Below are positions 1 to 6,111 of a stretch of 9,491 nucleotides of DNA, piece by piece; the first letter of the stretch is position 1, and each line of letters opens with the position of its first letter. Position numbers and translations under genes: made by a program. The notes below the pieces were generated by a model. It did no database searches, had not been told where the DNA came from, and saw only the letters and a list, made by a program, of their open reading frames with translations. The stretch comes from Acidobacteriota bacterium (GTDB taxonomy: Bacteria > Acidobacteriota > UBA6911 > RPQK01): NCBI GenBank assembly GCA_003819755.1, contig RPQK01000243.1:1-9491 (forward strand). The letters run 5' to 3'.

Positions 1-2
1 GA

Positions 3-692
3 CTGGGTGTTCCGTTCGCGGCGTACGGTTCAGACTGCGTCGAAGGCCAGGCGCGGATCAACCGCACCATGTTCTTGCAGCTTCTCGGCGCCGAATGGCT
101 GCCCTCGATCCGCGACGTCCACGCCCGCCTGGTCTCTGATCCGCCGGCCCGCGTTGCGGACATCGGGTGCGGCGCGGGTTGGTCGAGCATAGCAATCGCC
201 CGCAGTTATCCGAAGTCGGTAGTTGACGGCTTCGATATGGACGAAGCCTCGATCGATCTGGCGAATAGAAACGCCGCGGAATACAGCTTGCGCAGCCGGG
301 TCACATTTCGGGCGAAAGACGCGGCCAAGGCCGGCGGCACGGGTCAGTACGACCTGGTGCTGGCCATCGAATGCGTTCACGACATGTCAGACCCGGTCTC
401 CGTCCTTAAAACTATGAAGAAACTGGCGAAAACGAACGGCACAGTGCTCGTCGTAGATGAGAGAGTCGCGGAACAATTCCAGCCGGAGGCCGGCCTGATC
501 GAACGGATGATGTACGGCTGGAGCATCCTGCATTGCCTTCCTGTCGGGATGGCGGGGCAACCGTCAGCAGGCACGGGCACGGTCATGCGTCCGGCGGTCC
601 TGGAGCGATATGCCAAAGAGGCCGGATTCTCGCGCCTGGAGGTGCTGCCGATCGACCACCTCTTCTTCCGCTTTTACCGATTGCACAAATGA
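3..692 (+). CDS. Class I SAM-dependent methyltransferase, 3' part (5' end outside window)
   Basis: The reading frame is open from the window edge to the TGA at 690-692, giving 229 visible residues, and codons upstream of the first ATG (69) still read like family sequence (AAYGSDCVEGQARINRTMF). The true start is therefore upstream. The glycine-rich SAM-binding motif VADIGCGAGWSSIAIA is followed by the acidic end of strand 2 (DGFDMDEASI) and the motif IV region YDLVLAIECVHDMSD, all in the order of a Rossmann-fold methyltransferase. The C-terminal part (ERYAKEAGFSRLEVLPID) is the usual final helix-strand unit. It would transfer a methyl group from S-adenosylmethionine in the cytoplasm; the substrate cannot be told. 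Family members of this kind often carry an N-terminal winged-helix domain, which would lie outside the window. Confidence is high for the fold and low for any specific reaction. Confidence 0.88.
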   Translation: MGVPFAAYGSDCVEGQARINRTMFLQLLGAEWLPSIRDVHARLVSDPPARVADIGCGAGWSSIAIARSYPKSVVDGFDMDEASIDLANRNAAEYSLRSRVTFRAKDAAKAGGTGQYDLVLAIECVHDMSDPVSVLKTMKKLAKTNGTVLVVDERVAEQFQPEAGLIERMMYGWSILHCLPVGMAGQPSAGTGTVMRPAVLERYAKEAGFSRLEVLPIDHLFFRFYRLHK

Positions 693-701
693 ACCGGAGT
701 G

Positions 702-784
702 GAAAGGACCTCGAAGACCGCAACGACCTCAAGGACCGGCGTCTGATCAGTCCTTGAGGTCGTTGTGGTCTTTGAGGTCCTTTC
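702..784. repeat. 35-bp near-perfect inverted repeat made of 9-base units
   Basis: The arms 702-736 and 750-784 are reverse complements over 35 bp around a 13-base loop (737-749). The only two mismatches, 713/773 and 720/766, are G opposite T, so a + strand transcript could pair at every position. The left arm is itself built of 9-base units (AAGGACCTC, GAAGACCGC, AACGACCTC, AAGGACCGG from 704), and the right arm holds the complementary units. It starts 10 bases after the methyltransferase stop, so it could end or stabilise that transcript. No clear T-run follows, so it is not a textbook intrinsic terminator. It looks like a dispersed intergenic palindrome. Confidence 0.85.
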
Positions 785-823
785 GATTGCCTCAATCATT
801 CAACTCATGCCATCATTCCGCCG

Positions 824-1789
824 ATGCTCGTGGCCGCCCTTATCTTCCTGAGTGCCCTCCTCGCCCAAGACTGGGCCTTGACTCCTGACCTGCCGTCGCA
901 ACTTACCGAGAAGGAGTTGTCTCAAGGGAAAGAGCTCTACAGTGCAAACTGTCAGCGCTGTCATGGGGCCGACGGAGACGACGCCAGCCAAGAGGGGATT
1001 ACGCCGCTGGGCGGGCTCTCCTTGAGGCTCGGTGACCCTCGCAATCGCAATTTCGGAGGTCCGTCGTTTCGCGCCCGAGGCCGCATCTACTCCCCCGTCG
1101 AAGCCAAAGCGCTGATGGGATACATCCTCACGCTGCGCGGAGAGAAAGGGTTTTCGCGCCCTGAGGCGCTCGTCTCACCTTGCCTGCTCAGCCGCAAGCA
1201 GACGAGGCGCACTTACCTTGTCATCGATTTACGTCCGGAAGCCGACTTTCGCGCGGCCCACGTTGGCGGCGCCGCCAACCTTCCGCCCAAAGCCCTGGCG
1301 AAGCTTGCGCACCCGGCCATGGGACGTGACCTGTCCAATCGAATCGTCATCCTCTATGACGAGGGCAGCGGCCTGCAGGCGTCAAAAGTCTGGCGGGCCC
1401 TCGTTCAGTCGGGTCACCGGACGGTCGCCGTTCTGGACGGCGGATTCGAGAGATGGGTTGCCGAGGACCGTGACATCACGTCAGCGGTATCGGCCACCCT
1501 GCCCTCTGTTCTGCTTATCGATTCTCCAGACACAGCAAACGCCGCCCAGCCGCCGGCCGAGCGAGTCCCCCTCCCCGAGCTGGATTATGACTGGCAGAAG
1601 ACGGTGACGGACAACGGACTCCGCCCCGCATCGGAGCTCACCGGGTACCTGCGCTCGATAGGATTCAAAGGCGCCGGCCGTTACCGACTCAGACGCGGAT
1701 CAAAAGCGGCAGATCTCCTGGCTTTCGAGCTTCACCTGCTCGGTTACGCGGTCCTCTCCTCAAGGAATCAGGAAATCGTCATCCGCTGA
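824..1789 (+). CDS. Exported c-type cytochrome fused to a cysteine-free rhodanese-like region
   Basis: The 321-residue protein opens with a short hydrophobic signal (MLVAALIFLSALLAQ, probable cleavage near residue 14). A mono-heme cytochrome c domain follows at about 28-110, with the heme site CQRCH at 43-47. Residues 130-210 match a rhodanese domain (VIDLRPEADFRAAHVGGAANLP, then VAVLDGGFERW). At the active-site loop it reads LYDEGSGLQASKVW with Asp179, like the non-catalytic N-terminal domain of two-domain sulfurtransferases. Residues 255-321 (KAADLLAFELHLLGY) resemble the second rhodanese domain, also without cysteine; the only cysteines in the protein are 43, 46 and 120. The usual Met heme ligand is not evident: the expected MP-type motif reads GGPSF. 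It probably acts in the periplasm in electron transfer or protein binding rather than sulfur transfer. No in-frame start lies upstream and no Shine-Dalgarno is seen before 824, so the start is moderately secure. Confidence 0.85.
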   Translation: MLVAALIFLSALLAQDWALTPDLPSQLTEKELSQGKELYSANCQRCHGADGDDASQEGITPLGGLSLRLGDPRNRNFGGPSFRARGRIYSPVEAKALMGYILTLRGEKGFSRPEALVSPCLLSRKQTRRTYLVIDLRPEADFRAAHVGGAANLPPKALAKLAHPAMGRDLSNRIVILYDEGSGLQASKVWRALVQSGHRTVAVLDGGFERWVAEDRDITSAVSATLPSVLLIDSPDTANAAQPPAERVPLPELDYDWQKTVTDNGLRPASELTGYLRSIGFKGAGRYRLRRGSKAADLLAFELHLLGYAVLSSRNQEIVIR

Positions 1790-1793
1790 ATCT

Positions 1794-1827
1794 TCCGGAT
1801 AGCGCCTTTTTCCTGCCGCTTACCGGA
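1794..1827 (+). other. Imperfect hairpin just after the cytochrome/rhodanese stop
   Basis: Arms 1794-1804 (TCCGGATAGCG) and 1817-1827 (CGCTTACCGGA) pair at 9 of 11 positions around a 12-base loop. The hairpin begins 5 bases after the stop codon, which is where a terminator would sit, but no T-tract follows. It may be a weak or factor-dependent terminator. The remaining bases to 1872 hold no convincing promoter. Confidence 0.3.
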
Positions 1828-1872
1828 TTATGCTCGCAGCCAACCTCCTCGCAGTCGACAATCGTAGCCAAG

Positions 1873-3876
1873 ATGAACATTTCGGGAGCCGAGATACAGA
1901 CCATCCTCTTTCTGTTGGCCGGGTTCATGGCGGTCGCCTTGGCGTGGACCGCCTACCGGGAGGCCGAGCACAGCTCTGAATTAGGGGTCATGATCCTGAT
2001 GCTCGGCGTTTACGCGCTGGCTTCCAGCGCCGCGACGGTCGACAGTGTCCTCTTCGGCGTCCTTCGTCTGATCGATCAGCCCCGCCACGTTTTCCTCGCT
2101 CGGGTTCAGCTCAGCCTGATGCTGCTGTTCCACGCCACCATGATGCACTTTGTATCGCTGACCTTCCTAAAAATGGCAGTCGCCGGCCGGAAACGAATCT
2201 GGCGTTCGTTCTGGCAACGAGTGTTGCCGATCGTGGTTTACGCCGGCGTCGCCGCGTTTCTAGTCGTCCTTTGGAGTCAAGCCCTGGTCGCGTTCAGGGC
2301 CGGGGGTTACACTCAACTCGGCGTCTCGTTGGATGGAACGGGCCTCTTCTGGTTCAGGCTTCTTATTACGCTGTTCTGGTTCGTCTGGATAATCGTCGTG
2401 GCCAAGATCGGGGATGACGGCGCGCCCTATTCTCTGAAATCGGGACTGGTGCGACTGAATCTGGGGCACTGGCACCCTGACAAGATGCTCGGCAAGCGGA
2501 TGGCACTTCTCTATGGGCCGAGGGAATGGAACACATGGAAGCTGTTGAATGTTTACATGTTGTGGACGGTCCTCGTAGCTCCCAAAATTGTAAATGCGCC
2601 TGCGCAGATAACCGCCGTCTGGCTTATGACGCCGGCGATCTTCCTCCCCATACTGGTGTACTTCAAGATGAAGGCTGTTTTCATCGACGTCGTCGTCAAG
2701 CGAACGGTGCTGATCGCGTTACTTATGACGCTTGCCGCTCTTTTCTTCTGGCAGTTGGTTTTTCCGTTTGAGACGGCGACAACCCACGGGACAAAAAAGG
2801 CCCACATGGTGGTCTACCTTGGCGCACTCGCCCTGGCCGCTGCCTGGCCCTCCATCCGCTCCGTGGGCGGCCACCTCATAGACAGGTTCGTCTACCGCCG
2901 TCCCGACTATCACGAGATCTTGAAGGCGCTCGAGGAGAACCTGAAACGCTGCCCCGATGCCGACGCGGCGGTCACTGTGCTTCTCCGGGATATTCAGAAG
3001 GCGCTCGGCATACCGGCCCGCGTCGTCAGCGCAGGCGATTCTCTCCAGCCTTTCGAACCCGAGAATCCTCCAACTGTATTGGCTATTGCTGTTTCAGTCG
3101 GGAGCCGGGATTTCGGTGAGCTCCGGCTGGGTCCGCGGAACGGGAGCCGGCGCTATCAAAGTGAGGACATCCGATTCTTCGAGGCGGCTGCACATCAACT
3201 GGCTGGCACGCTTGAAGGCCTGGCGCTGCGCCAGGAGCGAGAGGAGCAGCGAACCCGCGAGCAGGAGCTTCGGGCCTTGGCCGCCCAAGCGGAACTGCGC
3301 GCCCTGCGCGCCCAGATCAATCCCCACTTCCTGTTTAACGCGCTGAATAGCGTCGCCCAGTTGACGGCCGAAGATCCGGCTGCGGCTGAAACGGCCTTGC
3401 TCAACCTGTCGGAAGTTCTTCGGTACGTTCTCAAAGCTTCGCAGCTCGACCTTGTAACTCTGGCTGAGGAGATTGATTTTGTGCGCACCTACCTGTCAAT
3501 CGAGAAGATTCGTTTTGAGGACCGACTGCGGGTCGACATCCAGTTGCCCGATCGGTTGCGTGACACGGCTATTCCCCCGATGTTGATCCAGCCGCTCGTG
3601 GAAAACAGTGTCAAACATGGCCTTTCAGCCAAGGCAACCGGCGGATTGTTGTCGATCGTCGCCGAAGCGATTAACGACGTGGTCAGGATAACGGTGCGGG
3701 ACGACGGAGTCGGATTCGATCCCCGTCCGTCGGCCCGAGAATCCGGCCGCGGGTTAGGGCTGGAGAATGTTCGCGTCCGTCTCGAGAGACTATACGGACC
3801 CGGGCATTTGCTCGTAAAATCCGAGCCGGGGAGAGGTTCCGAGGTGATACTGCTGATCCCGGCAAAGAGCGCGTGA
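1873..3876 (+). CDS. LytS-type membrane sensor histidine kinase
   Basis: This 667-residue kinase has about eight hydrophobic segments in its first 330 residues, then a cytoplasmic stretch that looks GAF-like (about 340-450). A charged, probably coiled-coil linker rich in RE/EQ/LRA follows (about 453-480). The His_kinase (PF06580) and HATPase_c regions come last. The phospho-acceptor is His485 in QINPHFLFNALNS. The ATP-binding N-box is IQPLVENSVKHG (Asn578), G1 is DDGVGFD (610-616) and G2 is GRGLGLENV (625-633). This order is typical of the LytS/YehU class, whose partners are LytTR regulators, and one follows 42 bases downstream. It would sense a membrane or intracellular signal and phosphorylate that regulator. 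The ligand cannot be inferred. The ATG at 1873 fits the onset of the first membrane segment, although its ribosome binding site is weak. Confidence 0.93.
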   Translation: MNISGAEIQTILFLLAGFMAVALAWTAYREAEHSSELGVMILMLGVYALASSAATVDSVLFGVLRLIDQPRHVFLARVQLSLMLLFHATMMHFVSLTFLKMAVAGRKRIWRSFWQRVLPIVVYAGVAAFLVVLWSQALVAFRAGGYTQLGVSLDGTGLFWFRLLITLFWFVWIIVVAKIGDDGAPYSLKSGLVRLNLGHWHPDKMLGKRMALLYGPREWNTWKLLNVYMLWTVLVAPKIVNAPAQITAVWLMTPAIFLPILVYFKMKAVFIDVVVKRTVLIALLMTLAALFFWQLVFPFETATTHGTKKAHMVVYLGALALAAAWPSIRSVGGHLIDRFVYRRPDYHEILKALEENLKRCPDADAAVTVLLRDIQKALGIPARVVSAGDSLQPFEPENPPTVLAIAVSVGSRDFGELRLGPRNGSRRYQSEDIRFFEAAAHQLAGTLEGLALRQEREEQRTREQELRALAAQAELRALRAQINPHFLFNALNSVAQLTAEDPAAAETALLNLSEVLRYVLKASQLDLVTLAEEIDFVRTYLSIEKIRFEDRLRVDIQLPDRLRDTAIPPMLIQPLVENSVKHGLSAKATGGLLSIVAEAINDVVRITVRDDGVGFDPRPSARESGRGLGLENVRVRLERLYGPGHLLVKSEPGRGSEVILLIPAKSA

Positions 3877-3918
3877 CCGACGAGCTCGAACGCCACTCAG
3901 GCGAGGGGAGAAAGCCCA

Positions 3919-4674
3919 GTGCGAGTCCTGATCGTCGACGACGAACCGAAGGCACGGAAACGGATGATTCGGCTCCTCTCTGCGCATAGCGGTATCGAGA
4001 TTGTCGGAGAGGCGGGCGACGGACCGACTGCACTGGAAATGATTGAAACCTCCCGGCCCGACCTGGTCTTGCTCGATATTCAAATGCCGGAGATGAGCGG
4101 ATTCGATTTGCTCGAGGAAATCCCGCCGGGCAAGTTCCCGCTTGTCGTCTTTGTTACCGCCTATGATCAATATGCCATTAAAGCCTTTGACGTGAACGCC
4201 GTTGATTACCTGCTGAAACCGGTGACGCCCGAGCGACTGGCCAAAACGCTCGAACGGGTGTCCCGGACGAGCTCGGCACGCGAGGCGGCCTCGGGCGCCG
4301 ATCAGATTCGACGCCTGGCTGACACATTTCTCGCCGGCCGGAGAAGGACATTAGAACGGGTCTTGGGCCGCCGAGGAGGAAAGCTGCAGGTCGTGCCGGT
4401 CAGCGCTGTTGAAGTCTTCAGTGCGGAAGGGGAGCTCGTTTTCGCCTCTTGTCCTCAAGGTCGACTCCTCACCAACTACACTCTGAAAGCGCTTGAGAAT
4501 CGGCTTGATCAAGACCGCTTTGTCCGGGTCCACAAAAGCTCCATCATCAACCTCGACCACCTGAGGGAGCTGGATATCCGGGCCACCGGGGGAGCAGTGG
4601 CACGCCTGGCATCCGGCTTGACTGTCGACGTGAGCCGGCGTTTCGTCTCGAACCTCCGGGAGCGGCTGAGCTGA
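3919..4674 (+). CDS. LytTR-family DNA-binding response regulator
   Basis: The protein has 251 residues: a receiver domain (1-120) and a LytTR DNA-binding domain (about 145-250). The receiver has the acidic pair Asp7/Asp8 (IVDDEP), phospho-acceptor Asp53 in LVLLDIQMPEMSG, Thr80 in VVFVTAYD and Lys100 in DYLLKPV, so all key residues are present. The output domain has the hallmark FVRVHKSSIINLDHL. It would be phosphorylated by the kinase encoded just upstream and bind paired direct-repeat sites at promoters. The start is the GTG at 3919-3921, supported by the purine-rich GAGGGGAG (ending at 3910) about 9 bases before it and by the immediate MRVLIVDDE receiver opening. The kinase stop is 42 bases upstream, in the same reading frame, so the two are very likely co-transcribed. 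Confidence 0.95.
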   Translation: MRVLIVDDEPKARKRMIRLLSAHSGIEIVGEAGDGPTALEMIETSRPDLVLLDIQMPEMSGFDLLEEIPPGKFPLVVFVTAYDQYAIKAFDVNAVDYLLKPVTPERLAKTLERVSRTSSAREAASGADQIRRLADTFLAGRRRTLERVLGRRGGKLQVVPVSAVEVFSAEGELVFASCPQGRLLTNYTLKALENRLDQDRFVRVHKSSIINLDHLRELDIRATGGAVARLASGLTVDVSRRFVSNLRERLS

Positions 4675-4704
4675 AACCGGCTTTCGACCGTCCCGACGGC
4701 TCGG

Positions 4705-4733
4705 TTGTGAGTGCTTCATCGCTGCTGTAAACT
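4705..4733 (+). promoter_or_regulatory. Candidate sigma70-type promoter for the SYLF gene
   Basis: TTGTGA (4705-4710) and TAAACT (4728-4733) are separated by exactly 17 bases; each matches its consensus hexamer at 4 of 6 positions. A transcription start near 4740 would give a leader of about 65 bases. The -35 overlaps the downstream arm of a weak inverted repeat (AACCG at 4675-4679, CGGTT at 4702-4706) that follows the regulator stop. This is a prediction from sequence only. Confidence 0.45.
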
Positions 4734-4791
4734 TTCCTTAGCTAAAGCCATTTCTCTCCCATTCGCCTCGTCACGTGGAACCGTTCAGACG

Positions 4792-4798
4792 AAAGGAG
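4792..4798 (+). promoter_or_regulatory. Ribosome binding site that fixes the SYLF gene start
   Basis: AAAGGAG lies 6 bases before the ATG at 4805, near-ideal spacing. It argues against the in-frame GTG at 4775, which would add ten residues ahead of a clean signal peptide. Confidence 0.85.
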
Positions 4799-4804
4799 TC
4801 GCAT

Positions 4805-5839
4805 ATGTTAGATCGCAGAGTATTAGTGGCGGTCTGCCTGACCATCCTGGTCGCTCTGACACCAGCCGTGATGGCGCAGTCGGATCAGACCGGAACAGGC
4901 AGCAGTCAAACTCAGAGTACGGTCGGAAGCCAACAGAGCCAGTCCGGCACCACAGCCGGGCAAACGAGTGGTTCTGGAGATCAAGGTCAAGTCGTTCGAG
5001 CGGCAACCGAGGTCTTCAGACAGATACGGCAAGGGAACTTGCCCTCCAGCATTGTGCAGAGTGCGAAGGCTATCGCGGTTATTCCGAGTGGCTCGTCCAC
5101 CATGGGAGCGTCGCACGGAATGGGAACCCAGGGCACCATGACCACCATGGACCAGTCCGGCAGGAGCGGCATCGTCGTGGAGCGAAACACGGACGGAACC
5201 TGGAACCGGACTCCGGCCTTCATTCGATGGTCGGGCGGAAACACCGCCGCCTGGAGTGGCACCACCGGGACCCAATCCAGCCCCAGCACGACGGGAACCC
5301 AATCGAGCTCGAGCACCACCGGGACCCAATCCAGCTCGAGCACGATGGGAACCCAATCCAGTAGCACCGGAAGCAATGCAGGCGCTTCAGGAGGCGACAT
5401 CGTTCTGGTTTTCGCAAATCAGGAGTCGCTGGATGCCCTCATGGACGGCACCCTTGATTTGAGCACCGAAGTATCGGTCGTCGCCGGACCGACAACCAAC
5501 GCCGGCTCGACCGGAGCGCTGGGAACACCATCAACCGGGACCACCGGTACGACCTCGTCCACTCAGGACACGACGACCGGAACGACTGGTTCCAGCACCA
5601 CCACGAGCAGCACCCGGAGTACGGTGTACGCTTATTCGTTTTCCCAAGGAACATTCACTGGAGCATCGATTACCGGAGGCAGCATTACGATCGACAACAG
5701 CACCAATCAGCAAATCTACGGCCGGCAGAGCGGCGCCAGGGAGCTGTTGAGCGGCGACACCACGCCGTTTCAGACGACCAGCACGACGCTTCAGCCGCTG
5801 GTTGACGAGTTGAACCAAGCCGGGAGCCGAGCCGAGTAA
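4805..5839 (+). CDS. Secreted SYLF/Ysc84-domain protein with Ser/Thr/Gly-rich insertions
   Basis: The 344-residue product begins with a Sec signal peptide (MLDRRVLVAVCLTILVALTPAVMA, cleavage near residue 24). A Gln/Ser/Gly/Thr-rich stretch runs to about residue 60. SYLF (Ysc84, PF04366) blocks follow in order: RAATEVFRQI through SAKAIAVIP (63-95), GIVVERNTDGTWNRTPAFI (about 122-140), GGDIVLVFANQESLDALM through VVAGP (196-230), and TVYAYSFSQGTFTGASITGG onward (273-340). Two low-complexity stretches, about 150-195 and 231-271, break the domain; the first is a 9-residue tandem repeat TTGTQSSxS. SYLF domains bind phosphoinositides in eukaryotes. The bacterial role is unclear, though many members are exported. 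It has its own promoter and a strong ribosome binding site, and lies 130 bases after the LytTR regulator, which might control it. Length exceeds a plain SYLF protein because of the insertions. Confidence 0.85.
   Translation: MLDRRVLVAVCLTILVALTPAVMAQSDQTGTGSSQTQSTVGSQQSQSGTTAGQTSGSGDQGQVVRAATEVFRQIRQGNLPSSIVQSAKAIAVIPSGSSTMGASHGMGTQGTMTTMDQSGRSGIVVERNTDGTWNRTPAFIRWSGGNTAAWSGTTGTQSSPSTTGTQSSSSTTGTQSSSSTMGTQSSSTGSNAGASGGDIVLVFANQESLDALMDGTLDLSTEVSVVAGPTTNAGSTGALGTPSTGTTGTTSSTQDTTTGTTGSSTTTSSTRSTVYAYSFSQGTFTGASITGGSITIDNSTNQQIYGRQSGARELLSGDTTPFQTTSTTLQPLVDELNQAGSRAE
5261..5365 (+). repeat. 27-bp in-frame tandem repeat, 3.9 units
   Basis: Units start at 5261, 5288, 5315 and 5342 (the last is 24 bases) and encode TTGTQSSPS, TTGTQSSSS, TTGTQSSSS and TMGTQSS. 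Units 1 and 3 share the opening ACCACCGGGACCC, while units 2 and 4 share ACGAYGGGAACCC. The array therefore looks like a duplicated 54-bp dimer. The length is a multiple of three, so copy-number change would keep the frame. Confidence 0.9.
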
Positions 5840-5854
5840 TTCCCTGCCAACCGG

Positions 5855-5881
5855 CACCCGGAAGCACTCCGCTTCCGGGTG
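5855..5881 (+). terminator. Hairpin terminator after the SYLF gene
   Basis: CACCCGGAAGC (5855-5865) and GCTTCCGGGTG (5871-5881) form a perfect 11-bp stem with a 5-base loop, 15 bases after the stop codon. The tail (TTCCAACT) is only weakly T-rich, so efficiency is uncertain, but position and strength fit the end of the transcript. Confidence 0.65.
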
Positions 5882-5985
5882 TTCCAACTATAGGGCGTGT
5901 TGCCCAAATCCGCGTCGAGCACTGGGCCATTTGGACTCCTTCATCCGCTTTTCAAGCACCCGCGATGATGAAAACAGGAAACGAT

Positions 5986-6033
5986 GAGCCCCGAAGGGGC
6001 CTTTGATCGTAGCCCCGGGTGACGGAACCCCCG
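5986..6033. repeat. REP-like palindromic intergenic repeat
   Basis: GCCCC-GAA-GGGGC (5988-6000) is a perfect 5-bp hairpin with a 3-base loop. A second GCCCC at 6012-6016 could pair with the same GGGGC instead, and GGGT/ACCC (6017-6020, 6027-6030) gives a further small stem. The pattern GAGCCCCGAAGGGGC followed by GTAGCCCCGGG resembles dispersed repeats I recall from Acidobacteriota and Planctomycetota genomes. That recollection is unverified. The surrounding 5883-6048 holds nothing else I can support. Confidence 0.5.
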
Positions 6034-6048
6034 CGCAGCCGTAGTATT

Positions 6049-6080
6049 GTGTCCCTGACACTTGACCTCGCGAATATAAT
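6049..6080 (+). promoter_or_regulatory. Candidate promoter and dyad upstream of the nitroreductase gene
   Basis: A perfect TATAAT (6075-6080) lies 31 bases before the ATG at 6112. No well-spaced -35 exists: TTGACC (6062-6067) is only 7 bases away and TTGTGT (6048-6053) is 21. A perfect dyad GTGTC-CCT-GACAC (6049-6061) occupies the expected -35 area, suggesting an operator or an activator-dependent promoter. Confidence 0.45.
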
Positions 6081-6111
6081 TGCGACCAGGACAAACACAG
6101 GAGAACGAACC

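Noticed and set aside
4675..4706. Terminator candidate after the LytTR regulator
   Set aside because: AACCG/CGGTT and CCGT/ACGG stems exist, but the internal loop is large and uneven and no T-run follows.
4711..5364. Long + strand frame overlapping the SYLF gene
   Set aside because: It gives low-complexity Arg/His/Pro-rich sequence; the signal peptide and SYLF motifs are in the other frame, which also has the ribosome binding site.
5261..5365. CRISPR array
   Set aside because: The 27-bp units are contiguous, with no spacers, and translate in frame within a secreted protein.
4987..5400. Minus-strand open frame with WVPVVLELD repeats
   Set aside because: It is the antisense reading of the 27-bp repeats in the SYLF gene; it has no start signal and no family resemblance.
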